NCBI RefSeq assembly: GCF_900129965.1
Contig: NZ_FQXM01000008.1
Location: 62,001 to 126,000, forward strand
Source of the DNA: Clostridium grantii DSM 8605
GTDB taxonomy: Bacteria > Bacillota > Clostridia > Clostridiales > Clostridiaceae
DNA length: 64,000 bases
Direction of reading: 5' to 3'
In this document: positions 55,080-63,260 of the stretch, piece by piece
Position numbering within the stretch: the first letter of the stretch is position 1
How the letters are laid out: each line of letters starts with the position of its first letter
Program-made: the position numbers and the translations under genes
The notes under the pieces: model-generated
Databases searched by the model: none
What the model was told of the DNA's origin: nothing
What the model saw: the letters and a program-made list of their open reading frames with translations, nothing else

Positions 55080-56393
55080 TTACATTATTTTTTTTATTCC
55101 TTGCAATAAGGTATTCTTATAATCTATAAAATCATAAGTATCCTCACCAAATAACTCACTGAATTCTTTTAATTTTGATAATTCTATGTCTTCTATAGCA
55201 ATTTTATTTTCTTCGCAATATAATACAATAGATCCTATAACACCATGAGCATCTCTAAAAGCCATTCCTTTATTCACTAAATAATCTGCTGCTTCTGTTG
55301 CATTTAAAAATCCTTTTTTTACGCTTGCGTACATGTTTTCTTCTTTTACTTTTAAACCTTTTATCATTTCATTCATAATCTTAATACATTTTAGAACTGT
55401 ATCTGAAGAATCAAAAAAAGGTTCTTTATCTTCTTGCATATCCTTGTTGTATGCTAGTGGCAAACCCTTCATTGTTGTCAATAAACTTATCAAGTCTCCG
55501 TATACTCTACCCGTTTTTCCTCTAATAAGTTCTGCCGCATCTGGATTTCTTTTTTGTGGCATAATACTACTTCCAGTAGAATAAGCATCACTTATTTCAA
55601 CAAAATCAAATTCTTTACTACTCCACAAAATGAGTTCTTCACTTAATCTACTTAAATGCATCATCAATATTGAAAAATCAGACATTAATTCTATCAAATA
55701 ATCTCTATCACTTACTCCATCCAAAAAGTTATCTACTGGTTTATTAAAGTTTAATTCTGCAGCCGTAAATTTTCTATCAGTATTATAAGTTGTGCCAGCT
55801 AAAGCGCAACACCCTAAAGGGCTTTCATTTAATATTTCCATAGCATTTTCTAATCTTTTTTTATCTCTAATAAACATACTATAATAAGCCATCAGATGAT
55901 GAGTAAACGTTACTACTTGTGCTCTTTGCAAATGTGTATACCCTGGCATAATAACATGATTCTTTTCCCCAACCTCTTTAGTTGTAGCAATTAATTCAGT
56001 TAAGTTTTCAATTATTTCTTTAGCTTTTTCTCTAGCATACATTCTCATGTCTACCGCTACTTGGTCATTTCTACTTCTAGCAGTATGAAGTTTTTTACCA
56101 ATCTCATTAGTTCTTTGTATTAGATTTGATTCTACAAAGCTATGAATATCTTCATATTCTCCTTCAATAGCAAGCGATCCATTTTCAATATCATTTAAAA
56201 TAGAAGTTAATCCTTCAAGTATAATTTTCATATCTTCTTCTGAAATAATATTTTGTTTACATAGCATTTTAACATGTGCCATGCTCCCAGTAATATCTTG
56301 ATAATATAAATTTTTATCAAAAGCTAATGAACTATTGAAGTCTTCCATAAGCTTACTTTCTTCATCTACAAATCTTCCGCCCCAAAGTTTCAT
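55080..56393 (-). CDS. argH: Argininosuccinate lyase
   Basis: Splits argininosuccinate into arginine and fumarate, the last step of arginine synthesis. 437 residues, near the common length, with an all-helical fumarase-superfamily fold. Motifs: KLWGGRF at the N-terminus, HTARSRNDQVAVDMR (substrate site), GYTHLQRAQVVTFTHHL with catalytic His, and the superfamily signature GSSIMPQKRNPDAAEL with catalytic Ser. Co-oriented downstream of argG, 108 bp away. Confidence 0.97.
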   Translation of the reverse strand: MKLWGGRFVDEESKLMEDFNSSLAFDKNLYYQDITGSMAHVKMLCKQNIISEEDMKIILEGLTSILNDIENGSLAIEGEYEDIHSFVESNLIQRTNEIGKKLHTARSRNDQVAVDMRMYAREKAKEIIENLTELIATTKEVGEKNHVIMPGYTHLQRAQVVTFTHHLMAYYSMFIRDKKRLENAMEILNESPLGCCALAGTTYNTDRKFTAAELNFNKPVDNFLDGVSDRDYLIELMSDFSILMMHLSRLSEELILWSSKEFDFVEISDAYSTGSSIMPQKRNPDAAELIRGKTGRVYGDLISLLTTMKGLPLAYNKDMQEDKEPFFDSSDTVLKCIKIMNEMIKGLKVKEENMYASVKKGFLNATEAADYLVNKGMAFRDAHGVIGSIVLYCEENKIAIEDIELSKLKEFSELFGEDTYDFIDYKNTLLQGIKKIM

Positions 56394-56501
56394 TTAATCA
56401 CTCCTTAATCAAATTCAGTGCAAAGGCATGGATAATTTTCTTAGAAAATCTAAAATAATTCTTCCACAACTATGCACTGTGTGTTTTAAACTATAAATAA
56501 A

Positions 56502-57695
56502 TTATTTTGCTTTCATTGCTTTTATTTTGCTTGGTAAAGAAAATAAATTAATAAACCCAGCTGCATCTTTGTGATCATATAAGTCTGAAGCTCCAAAAGA
56601 TGAAACATCTTCATCATACAAAGCATATGGAGAGGATTTTCCTGCCACCATTATATTTCCTTTGTATAGTCTTAACTTAACCCATCCTGTAACGGTTTCT
56701 TGTGTTTTATCAACAAAAGCGTCTAACGAGTCTTTTAATGTTGTAAACCATAATCCATTATACACTAATTCACCATATTTTTGTGCAACCATATATTTAA
56801 AATGTAAAGTGTCTTTTTCAATTGTTATTTCTTCTAATTCTTGATGAGCTGCATATAAAACAGTTCCACCTGGTGTTTCATAAACCCCTCTTGATTTCAT
56901 ACCTACAAGACGATTCTCAACTAAGTCAACTACACCGACACCATTTTCTCCACCAATTTGATTTAATACCTTAACTATCTCTACTGCTGACATTTCTTCT
57001 CCATTAACTTTTGTAGGAATTCCTTTTTCAAAATAAATTTCAACAAAAGTTGGTTCATCCTTAGCTAGTTCCGGTGGTGTAACCATTTGATACATGTCTC
57101 TTTTATGATCATTCTTTAAATCTTCTATATCTCCACCTTCATGACTAAGGTGCCATAAATTTTTATCTCTTGAGTATATTTTTTCTTTCGTTACAGATAT
57201 TTCTATTCCTTTAGCATTTGCATAATCAATAGCATCTTCTCTTGATTTAATATCCCAGATTCTCCAAGGCGCAATTATTTGTATACTTGGATCTACAGAA
57301 GCTATTCCCACTTCAAATCTAACTTGATCATTTCCTTTACCAGTACAGCCATGACAGATATATTTAGCTCCTTCTTTATGAGCAATCTCAACTAGTTTTT
57401 TTGCCATTAAAGGTCTTGCAAAAGAAGTTCCCAATAAATATTTACCTTCATATTTTGCATTAGCTTTTAATCCTTGGAACACATAATCTTCAATAAACTC
57501 TTTTGTTAAATCTTCAACATAAATCTTTTCTGCACCTGATTTTATTGCTTTTTCTTTTACAGCTTCATAATCATCATCTTGACCAACATTTATGCAACAA
57601 GCAATTACATCTAAATCGTAATTTTCCTTTAACCATTGAATAATTATAGAAGTATCTAATCCCCCTGAATATGCTAAAACCACTTTATCTTTCAT
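56502..57695 (-). CDS. argG: Argininosuccinate synthase
   Basis: Joins citrulline and aspartate using ATP. 397 residues from ATG 57695 (GGAGGG ribosome site, 6 bp); a longer frame upstream encodes no family sequence. Motifs: N-type ATP-pyrophosphatase loop [16 protein letters not shown] (residues 4-19), [13 protein letters not shown], and [20 protein letters not shown] near the C-terminus. First gene of argG-argH; a possible ARG box lies upstream. Confidence 0.97.
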   Translation of the reverse strand: MKDKVVLAYSGGLDTSIIIQWLKENYDLDVIACCINVGQDDDYEAVKEKAIKSGAEKIYVEDLTKEFIEDYVFQGLKANAKYEGKYLLGTSFARPLMAKKLVEIAHKEGAKYICHGCTGKGNDQVRFEVGIASVDPSIQIIAPWRIWDIKSREDAIDYANAKGIEISVTKEKIYSRDKNLWHLSHEGGDIEDLKNDHKRDMYQMVTPPELAKDEPTFVEIYFEKGIPTKVNGEEMSAVEIVKVLNQIGGENGVGVVDLVENRLVGMKSRGVYETPGGTVLYAAHQELEEITIEKDTLHFKYMVAQKYGELVYNGLWFTTLKDSLDAFVDKTQETVTGWVKLRLYKGNIMVAGKSSPYALYDEDVSSFGASDLYDHKDAAGFINLFSLPSKIKAMKAK

Positions 57696-57794
57696 AATTT
57701 TCCCTCCTGAATATATATATTTAATATAATTATTTTCTTGTTTGTAATATCTTAAACATATTATATTACAAAACTTATATTTATGCAACATTTT

Positions 57795-57808
57795 TTAATA
57801 AATATTCA
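57795..57808. promoter_or_regulatory. Possible ARG box upstream of argG
   Basis: On the minus strand TGAATATTTATTAA matches the TGAATwwwwATTCA arginine-repressor half-operator pair at 12 of 14 positions. It lies about 100 bp upstream of argG. Confidence 0.45.
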
Positions 57809-57822
57809 TAAATTTCTTTTAT

Positions 57823-57861
57823 ATAACTAAAACTCCGTGTATACACCGGAGTTTTAGTTAT
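57823..57861 (-). terminator. Terminator after the amino acid ABC operon
   Basis: Perfect long stem ATAACTAAAACTCCGTG / CACCGGAGTTTTAGTTAT with T-rich tail, directly downstream of the ATPase gene. Confidence 0.9.
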
Positions 57862-57866
57862 ATTTA

Positions 57867-58607
57867 TTATAAAATTTTATTTAAAAATGCTTTTGTCCTT
57901 TCTTCTTTAGGATTAGTGAATATCTCATTTGGTGAAGCTTCTTCTACAATTTTGCCCCCATCCATAAAAATAACTCGATCAGCCACTTCTTTAGCAAATC
58001 CCATCTCATGTGTTACTACTACCATAGTCATACCTTCTTTTGCAAGACCCTTCATAACATTCAAAACTTCTCCTACCAATTCAGGGTCTAATGCAGAAGT
58101 TGGCTCATCAAATAACATTATATCTGGTTCCATATTTAATGCTCTAGCAATAGCAACCCTTTGCTTTTGACCTCCAGATAATTTTGATGGATATGCTTCC
58201 AGTTTATCTTCTAATCCAACCTTTTTTAAAATCTTTTCAGCTCGTTGAAGAACCTTTTGTTTATCTTCTTTCTTTACTGTTATTGGTGCTTCAATTATAT
58301 TTTCCAGTACAGTCATATGAGGAAATAAGTTGAAATTCTGAAAAACCATACCCATTTTTTCTATAGTTTCTCTTAATTTAGCTTTGTTATTAATTAAAAG
58401 CTTTTCCCCTTCAACAAAAACTTCCCCTGATGTTGGTTCTTCTAAATGATTCAAGCAACGCAAAAATGTACTTTTCCCCGAACCTGATGGGCCTATTATA
58501 ACAAGAACTTCTCCTTTTTGTACTTTTACATTTAAATTTTCAAAAACATTAAGTTTACCGAAACTTTTGGATAAACCTTTAGTTTCTATCATAATAAAAT
58601 CTTCCAT
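57867..58607 (-). CDS. Polar amino acid ABC transporter ATP-binding protein (GlnQ-type)
   Basis: 246 residues: Walker [10 protein letters not shown] (near 39-47), Q-loop [21 protein letters not shown] signature [15 protein letters not shown], Walker [14 protein letters not shown], and the D- and H-loops ([24 protein letters not shown]). Starts at ATG 58607 (GGAGG, 8-bp spacing). Last gene of the solute-binding protein / permease / ATPase operon, 35 bp after the permease. The arginine genes downstream make arginine, ornithine or another basic amino acid a reasonable guess, but only from context. Confidence 0.93.
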   Translation of the reverse strand: MEDFIMIETKGLSKSFGKLNVFENLNVKVQKGEVLVIIGPSGSGKSTFLRCLNHLEEPTSGEVFVEGEKLLINNKAKLRETIEKMGMVFQNFNLFPHMTVLENIIEAPITVKKEDKQKVLQRAEKILKKVGLEDKLEAYPSKLSGGQKQRVAIARALNMEPDIMLFDEPTSALDPELVGEVLNVMKGLAKEGMTMVVVTHEMGFAKEVADRVIFMDGGKIVEEASPNEIFTNPKEERTKAFLNKIL

Positions 58608-58642
58608 TAAATTTCCTCCTTTAAAGTGTTAAAGCTCTATTA

Positions 58643-59290
58643 CTAGTATACAGATAATTTCTTCTCAATTCTAGAGAAAACCACAGTAAATATTGTTGTC
58701 ATGAACAAATATAAACACGCTGCTAAAAAGAATGGTTCTACCGTTCTTCCAGTTGCAGACATTCTAAGTTGCGCATTTCTCATCAACTCTTCCATAGCAA
58801 TAGCCGAAACCAACGACGTATCTTTAAGCATTGTAATAAATTCATTTCCAACTGGAGGAATTATATTCTTAAATGTTTGAGGAAGAATTACTCTTTTCAT
58901 TGTTTGAAAATAAGTAAAACCTAAAGCCTTACAAGCTTCGAACTGACCCTTATCTACAGATTGAATTCCTCCTCTAATAATTTCTGCCATATAAGCACCT
59001 GAATTTAAACTCAACCCTATAATAGCTGCATTAAAAGGTTGTAATTTTATACCTAAAGAAGGTAACCCATAGTAAATAACAAATAGTTGTACCAACATTG
59101 GTGTTCCTCTAAATATCCATGTATAAAAAGTAGCAATTTTAGAAATTACAATATTGTTTGATATTTTCATTAATGCAACTATAATACCTATAATAGAACC
59201 GATAAGAACCGATAACACCGTTAATTCAACAGTAATAACACTACCTTTTAAAAGAATTGGAAACATTTTTATTAAAATTTCAAAATCCAT
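58643..59290 (-). CDS. Polar amino acid ABC transporter permease
   Basis: 215-residue membrane component (His/Glu/Gln/Arg/opine type): five hydrophobic segments, N-terminal LLKGSVITVELTVLSVLIGSIIG, the WIFRGTPMLVQLFVIYYGLP signature and the EAA loop QFEACKALGFTYFQTMKRVILPQTFKN. Encoded between the binding protein and ATPase; a hairpin separates it from the binding protein gene. Confidence 0.93.
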   Translation of the reverse strand: MDFEILIKMFPILLKGSVITVELTVLSVLIGSIIGIIVALMKISNNIVISKIATFYTWIFRGTPMLVQLFVIYYGLPSLGIKLQPFNAAIIGLSLNSGAYMAEIIRGGIQSVDKGQFEACKALGFTYFQTMKRVILPQTFKNIIPPVGNEFITMLKDTSLVSAIAMEELMRNAQLRMSATGRTVEPFFLAACLYLFMTTIFTVVFSRIEKKLSVY

Positions 59291-59332
59291 GATATTTTCC
59301 CCCTGTTTTAAAATAAATCCTTTGCTAAATAA

Positions 59333-59370
59333 TTACCCTCGCGTGAACTTTTCATATCACACAAGGGTAA
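59333..59370 (-). promoter_or_regulatory. Intercistronic hairpin between binding protein and permease
   Basis: Minus-strand TTACCCTTGTGTGA pairs with TCACGCGAGGGTAA, without a T-run. Such hairpins often stabilise the upstream message and lower downstream expression, so the binding protein is made in excess. Confidence 0.6.
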
Positions 59371-59394
59371 GAGAATTCTTTAAGCTACTTTTCT

Positions 59395-60237
59395 TTATTG
59401 ATATGCATCATATCCAAACCATTTTATAGAAAGCTCTGATAAAGTCCCATCTTCTTTTAACTCTACAAGCGCTTTATTTAAAGCTTCAGTTAATTCTACA
59501 TCTTCCTGTCTTAAACCCATGCCGATTGGCTCTTCACTAACCATTTCGTCAAGAACCTTAAACATATCCCCTTGTTCATCCTGTGCTAAGTAATACCCTC
59601 CAACTTGAGCATCCATTATTACAGCATCTACTCTACCATTTTTAAGTTCAATTATTGCTTCTGGAATCTTATCATATTTTTTTAATTCTTTTATAAAGCT
59701 TAAGTTTTTCTCTGCTGCTTCCTGACCTGTAGTTCCCATTTGACATCCTAAAACTTTATCTTTTAAATCTTCTTCTTTTTCTATACCAGAATCCTTAAGA
59801 GTAACTAATATTTGTCCTCCTAAAATATAAGCATCTGTAAATCCTATACTTTCTTTTCTTTCATCAGTAATACTTAAAGAAGATAAAATCATATCAAACT
59901 TAGATGATTGAAGTGCTAAAAGTATACCATCCCATGCAGTTGTTTGAAATTCCATTTCAACTCCAAGTTTTTCTCCTAAAGCCGCTGCTAAATCTACATC
60001 AAAGCCAACCAACTTATTATCATCATCTCTGTACTCCATCGGAGGATAAGAATCATCTACCCCAATAATTATTTTTCCTGCATCTTGAATTCTAGTTAAA
60101 GAATCAACCGTTGTTTCTTCTGAAGTAGATGCTTCATTGTTTTTATTTACATTATTTTCCGTTTTATTACTACTACACCCCACAAACACACCAATGCCCA
60201 AAGTTAATGTTAATAATAACGCAACTATCTTTTTCAT
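59395..60237 (-). CDS. Amino acid-binding lipoprotein of the ABC importer
   Basis: 280 residues. Lipoprotein signal MKKIVALLLTLTLGIGVFVGC (Cys21) followed by an Asn/Glu/Ser-rich linker, then a type-3 solute-binding fold: VGVDDSYPPMEYRDDDNKLVGFDVDLAAALGEKLG pattern (here IIGVDDSYPPMEYRD, about 55-70), FQTTAWDGILLALQSSKFDMI, and VLGCQMGTTGQEAAEK. Ser and Asp residues of the amino-acid pocket are conserved. First gene of the importer operon. Confidence 0.93.
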   Translation of the reverse strand: MKKIVALLLTLTLGIGVFVGCSSNKTENNVNKNNEASTSEETTVDSLTRIQDAGKIIIGVDDSYPPMEYRDDDNKLVGFDVDLAAALGEKLGVEMEFQTTAWDGILLALQSSKFDMILSSLSITDERKESIGFTDAYILGGQILVTLKDSGIEKEEDLKDKVLGCQMGTTGQEAAEKNLSFIKELKKYDKIPEAIIELKNGRVDAVIMDAQVGGYYLAQDEQGDMFKVLDEMVSEEPIGMGLRQEDVELTEALNKALVELKEDGTLSELSIKWFGYDAYQ

Positions 60238-60672
60238 AATACATCCCCCTTTTTCTTGTCCACTTATTTAATATTATATAATCTTTTTTATTTTTATGCA
60301 ATATATTTTTATAATTATACATTTGTTTTAAAATTATTGCTTAACTATTCATCATAAAAATATTTGTTTTATTGATTATATTTTGTTTTATGTGGATTAT
60401 TTTTATTACTATATTAATTATAATACTCTTTTTTTGTGTTTTTTTCAATAGTTGTTTTGTTTGTCATAGCTTTTTTACACGGTTTTTTTATAAAATTATA
60501 CATAAAAAAAGGCGGCAAAGCCGCATATTCTTAATTCAAAATATAGCGTCAGGATTAAGCGTTAGCTTGCATAAAGCTTTTTGTAGTTTTAAATCATAAG
60601 TAACTTATCATGCACAAGTTTAAAAAATATACCTTTATACTTATTATTTTTAGAATACATTCCATAATATAG
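60238..60672. other. Non-coding region at the left edge of the accessory island
   Basis: No supported gene. It contains a compact GC hairpin GCGGCAAAGCCGC at 60512-60524, preceded by A7, and long T-rich stretches. An 75-codon hydrophobic frame (60372-60599) looks like chance T-rich sequence. Confidence 0.4.
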
Positions 60673-60771
60673 GGATCCCACTGTGAAAATTAATTTATAC
60701 TTGTACAAAATCTCCATGTTTCTAGGAGTTTTGGACACTTATAAATTAATAGTTGAACTGGGATACCTATA
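60673..60771 (+). repeat. 99-bp repeat, copy 1
   Basis: Same length and largely identical to 61959-62057 (direct orientation). It has a central inverted repeat (ATTTATACTTGTACAAAAT / GTTTTGGACACTTATAAAT) around CTCCATGTTTCTAGG, and imperfect inverted ends (GGATCCCACTG / CAGTTC...GGGATACC). The stem is less perfect than in copy 2. Confidence 0.85.
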
Positions 60772-60861
60772 TCTAATCATTTTAAAATTCTTATCTAGTT
60801 TAACATATCTGTTTTTTGAGAGAGATAAAATCTCCTCTTTAGTAAATATTTTTTTACTCAT
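60739..60861 (-). pseudogene. Truncated transposase (IS3-type orfA) N-terminus
   Basis: Minus-strand start ATG 60861 with AGAAAGG upstream encodes MSKKIFTKEEILSLSKNRYV, the typical first 20 residues of clostridial IS3/HTH-type transposase OrfA as I remember the family. The frame runs into repeat copy 1 near 60771 and stops at 60739-60741, leaving 40 residues. The remaining transposase is missing. Confidence 0.55.
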
Positions 60862-60970
60862 GGTATTCACAACCTTTCTGATTTTATTGTATAAAAAAAG
60901 AGCCTATATGAATAGACTTTTTTAAGTGTCTATTCTATAGATTCCATTTTATTTAAGTATACAACCTTTT

Positions 60971-61306
60971 TTAATAAGTACTGCTGCAAAGTATACCAGA
61001 GAAAGTAGCTAACCATCCACTACCACTCCTTTGTGTGCTTTGTAAATATAGATAGCCTGTCCACCACATTCCATCTATATATTCAGAGTAAGGATAAACC
61101 TCAGGTATGCTAGAGTAATCAGAATAATATTTTGTAATAGTTTTTTGTTTTGACACCACAATATTAGGCTCAATTATTGATGCTTCAATATTATTCTGGA
61201 TTGGATTTGTTAATTCTGTTGCTAAAGCTTGTTGCGGTAAAATTAACATAGCAAGAAAGAACATTATTAATCCAAATTTTAAAGAAAAATTTTTAATAGT
61301 ACTCAC
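60971..61306 (-). CDS. Small secreted protein of unknown function (island operon gene 2)
   Basis: About 111 residues. Sec-type signal MSTIKNFSLKFGLIMFFLAM followed by ALA (cleavage near residue 30), leaving a mature chain of about 80 residues. It is rich in Tyr, Ser and Trp (YYSDYSSIPEVYPYSEY, MWWTGYLYL, GSGWLATFSG) with one Cys near the C-terminus (CSSTY). No family recognised; the SIP-x-x-YPYSEY / GYLYL / GW-A-T-F-SG pattern resembles small exported bacilli proteins of unknown role. The GTG at 61306 overlaps the previous stop (GTGA) but abuts the GGAG site, so translation may be coupled or begin at a non-standard codon near 61297. Co-transcribed with 61303-61818. Confidence 0.75.
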   Translation of the reverse strand: MSTIKNFSLKFGLIMFFLAMLILPQQALATELTNPIQNNIEASIIEPNIVVSKQKTITKYYSDYSSIPEVYPYSEYIDGMWWTGYLYLQSTQRSGSGWLATFSGILCSSTY

Positions 61307-61818
61307 TCCTTCAAATTATTAATTGGGCTTATTTTTTTATAAATAGCCATAAATTTCCGTGTTTTACCTATTCTTTCGGTTGAGTAAAGATAGAATTCAT
61401 TTGTATCTTCACCTGACTCAATTCCAAATTGTTTTAGAGTAACTTTATCTCCTGCTTTTTTGCATTCATCCCAATTCTCATAAGTAGCTGATAATATTCC
61501 TTCTTTAGAATCATACGTAATATTATTTCTTTTCAATGTTGAAATTAATTCTTTTTCTTTATATTTAGCTAAAACCAAATTTTCTTTTCTTTCGGTTGAG
61601 TAAAGATAAAATTCATTTGTATCTTCACTTGACTGAATTCCAAATTGTTTAAGAGTAACTTTATCTCCTGCTTTTTTGCATTCATCCCAATCCTCATAAG
61701 TAGCTGATAATATTCCTTCTTTAGAATCATAAGTAATATTATCAGCTGCTAATACATTTATTGTTTGGATAACAATTATACATGATATAAAAAAAGTTTT
61801 TATAATTTTTCTTTTCAA
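61303..61818 (-). CDS. Secreted protein with two near-identical 51-residue repeats (island operon gene 1)
   Basis: 171 residues with a Sec signal (MKRKIIKTFFISCIIVIQTI, cleaved after VLAA near 25). The mature protein is two copies of one module: residues 27-77 and 99-149 differ at only three positions (D/N, Q/E, S/G), joined by a Lys-rich linker. Each copy reads NITYDSKEGILSATYE-x-W, then ECKKAGDKVTLKQFGI, then EDTNEFYLYSTER, with one Cys per module. I recognise no family. TTG start after AGGAGG, from a strong promoter. The second gene follows with a stop-start overlap. Confidence 0.8.
   Translation of the reverse strand: MKRKIIKTFFISCIIVIQTINVLAADNITYDSKEGILSATYEDWDECKKAGDKVTLKQFGIQSSEDTNEFYLYSTERKENLVLAKYKEKELISTLKRNNITYDSKEGILSATYENWDECKKAGDKVTLKQFGIESGEDTNEFYLYSTERIGKTRKFMAIYKKISPINNLKE
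61372..61740 (-). repeat. Intragenic tandem duplication in the secreted repeat protein
   Basis: Two 153-bp units at 61372-61524 and 61588-61740 with 216-bp period, nearly identical at the DNA level. This is a recent internal duplication. Confidence 0.9.
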
Positions 61819-61868
61819 TTATTTGACCTCCTAGTTATCCCGTTTCCTTTTTTTCTCTAACAAGATAA

Positions 61869-61897
61869 ATTATACCTATCAATTATGATAATGTCAA
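61869..61897 (-). promoter_or_regulatory. Consensus sigma-A promoter of the secreted-protein operon
   Basis: On the minus strand: TTGACA (61892-61897), 17 bp, TATAAT (61869-61874). This is a perfect consensus promoter. Confidence 0.9.
61879..61895. promoter_or_regulatory. Direct repeat DR1 inside the promoter spacer
   Basis: TCAATTATGATAATGTC on the plus strand covers the -35/-10 spacer. It matches DR2 at 16 of 17 positions. Confidence 0.6.
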
Positions 61898-61930
61898 TAT
61901 TATGAAGAGAATACTAACATTATTTATGAT

Positions 61931-61947
61931 TCATTTATGATAATGTC
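61931..61947. promoter_or_regulatory. Direct repeat DR2 upstream of the promoter
   Basis: TCATTTATGATAATGTC, 52 bp (about five helical turns) from DR1 and in the same orientation. It lies about 35-50 bp upstream of the -35 of the secreted-protein operon. Confidence 0.6.
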
Positions 61948-61958
61948 TCAATATATAT

Positions 61959-62057
61959 GGATTCCACTGTGAAACTTGATTTATACGTGTCCAAAATCTC
62001 CACGTTTCTAGGAATTTTGGACACGTATAAATTAATAGTTGAACTGGGATACCTATA
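61959..62057 (+). repeat. 99-bp repeat, copy 2
   Basis: Central perfect inverted repeat ATTTATACGTGTCCAAAAT / ATTTTGGACACGTATAAAT (19 bp) around a 16-nt loop containing CTCCACGTTTCTAGGA, with imperfect inverted ends. Direct repeat of 60673-60771; the two copies bracket the secreted-protein operon. Confidence 0.9.
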
Positions 62058-62129
62058 CCACATTTGATTATGTCCTAAACATAAACATGTTATATATTAA
62101 AACTCATGACTAAAAATGAGGTGTTGTTA

Positions 62130-62195
62130 ATGAGAAAGGTGAATTTAAATATGGAAAAAATAGATAAATACTCTACTATAAAAAAATTAATATAA
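62130..62195 (+). pseudogene. Transposase 5-prime remnant (IS1202/ISNCY-like)
   Basis: GAGGTGTTGTTA-ATG starts a 21-codon frame reading MRKVNLNMEKIDKYSTIKKL, which I recall as the N-terminus of ISNCY/IS1202-family transposases, before a premature stop. The rest of the transposase is absent; the icd terminator begins 15 bp later. Confidence 0.55.
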
Positions 62196-62210
62196 ACAAA
62201 TGACAATAAA

Positions 62211-62234
62211 AAAAAGCCCTTTAGTGGGCTTTTT
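62211..62234 (-). terminator. Terminator after the isocitrate dehydrogenase gene
   Basis: AAAAAGCCC / GGGCTTTTT hairpin with T-run on the minus strand; its last bases touch the gene stop. Confidence 0.85.
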
Positions 62235-63231
62235 ACATATTATTAATTATCTCATTTGCATATTCCATAGTTTTTGCATTTCCACCCAAATCAGATGTAA
62301 CAACTTTTCCTGACTCTAATACTTTCGAAACAGCTTTTTCGATTTTGTCAGCAGCTTCAAATTCTTTTAAGTATCTAAGCATCATAACTCCTGATAAAAT
62401 TGTAGCTGTAGGATTTGCAATATTTAATCCAGCAATATCTGGTGCTGAACCATGCACTGCTTCAAATACAGCCATATCCTCACCAATATTAGCTCCTGGA
62501 ACTATTCCAAGTCCCCCAACTAATCCCGATGCCATATCTGATAAAATATCTCCATACAAATTAGGCATTACTAATACATCATATTTAGTTGGATCTTGAA
62601 CCATTCTCATGCTCATAGCATCAACGATCATATCATTAGAAATAATTTCCGGATATTCTTCACCTACTTCTTTAGCACATTTTAAGAAAAGCCCATCACT
62701 AAGTTTCATAATATTAGCTTTATGAACTGCTGTTACCATTTTCCTATTTTGAGCTTTCGCAAGTTCATAGGCATATTTAGAAATCCTAACACTAGCTTTT
62801 CTAGTAATAATCTTAATGGTTTCAGCTGCATCTTCTCCTACCATATGCTCAATTCCTGCATACAAATCTTCTGTATTTTCTCTTACAATTATCAAATCCA
62901 CATCTTCATACCTACAAGGAACCCCTTTAAAAGTTTTAACTGGTCTTACATTAGCATATAAATTCAAAGATTGTCTAAGTCCAACGTTAACACTTCTAAA
63001 TCCCTTTCCAACAGGTGTAGTTACAGGCCCTTTAATAGCTATTTTGTTTTTCTTTATACTCTCTATAACATAATCTGGTAGAGGAGTGCCATACTCTTCT
63101 ATAACCCCTTCCCCTGCATTCACTACTTCCCATTCAATTTCCACACCAGAAGCATTTACAACAGCTTGCATAGCTTCCATAACTTCTGGTCCAATACCAT
63201 CACCTGGTATCATTGTTATTGTATAACTCAT
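62233..63231 (-). CDS. icd: NAD-dependent isocitrate dehydrogenase (beta-decarboxylating family)
   Basis: 332 residues, the short NAD-type length. Motifs: [12 protein letters not shown] (residues 7-18), substrate loop [22 protein letters not shown] (phosphorylation Ser region and Arg residues), [21 protein letters not shown], the Asp triad in [12 protein letters not shown] and [19 protein letters not shown], and [12 protein letters not shown]. The RxSLxLYANxRP loop with [12 protein letters not shown] favours isocitrate (or homoisocitrate) over 3-isopropylmalate. Adjacent to aconitase 30 bp upstream on the same strand, so the operon makes 2-oxoglutarate from citrate for glutamate synthesis. 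Confidence 0.92.
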   Translation of the reverse strand: MSYTITMIPGDGIGPEVMEAMQAVVNASGVEIEWEVVNAGEGVIEEYGTPLPDYVIESIKKNKIAIKGPVTTPVGKGFRSVNVGLRQSLNLYANVRPVKTFKGVPCRYEDVDLIIVRENTEDLYAGIEHMVGEDAAETIKIITRKASVRISKYAYELAKAQNRKMVTAVHKANIMKLSDGLFLKCAKEVGEEYPEIISNDMIVDAMSMRMVQDPTKYDVLVMPNLYGDILSDMASGLVGGLGIVPGANIGEDMAVFEAVHGSAPDIAGLNIANPTATILSGVMMLRYLKEFEAADKIEKAVSKVLESGKVVTSDLGGNAKTMEYANEIINNM

Positions 63232-63260
63232 AATAATCCTCCTTTTTCCTATATTTCACC

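Noticed and set aside
60372..60599. 75-codon Phe/Ile-rich frame
   Set aside because: Low-complexity T-rich sequence without ribosome site or family resemblance.
60683..60925. Hydrophobic 80-codon frame on the plus strand
   Set aside because: Its first third is the 99-bp repeat, it opposes the better transposase remnant on the other strand, and it has no ribosome site.
61303..61818. Lactococcin-972-type bacteriocin operon
   Set aside because: The two-gene secreted layout is reminiscent, but neither protein shows the lactococcin 972 mature-peptide pattern and no ABC/immunity membrane genes follow.
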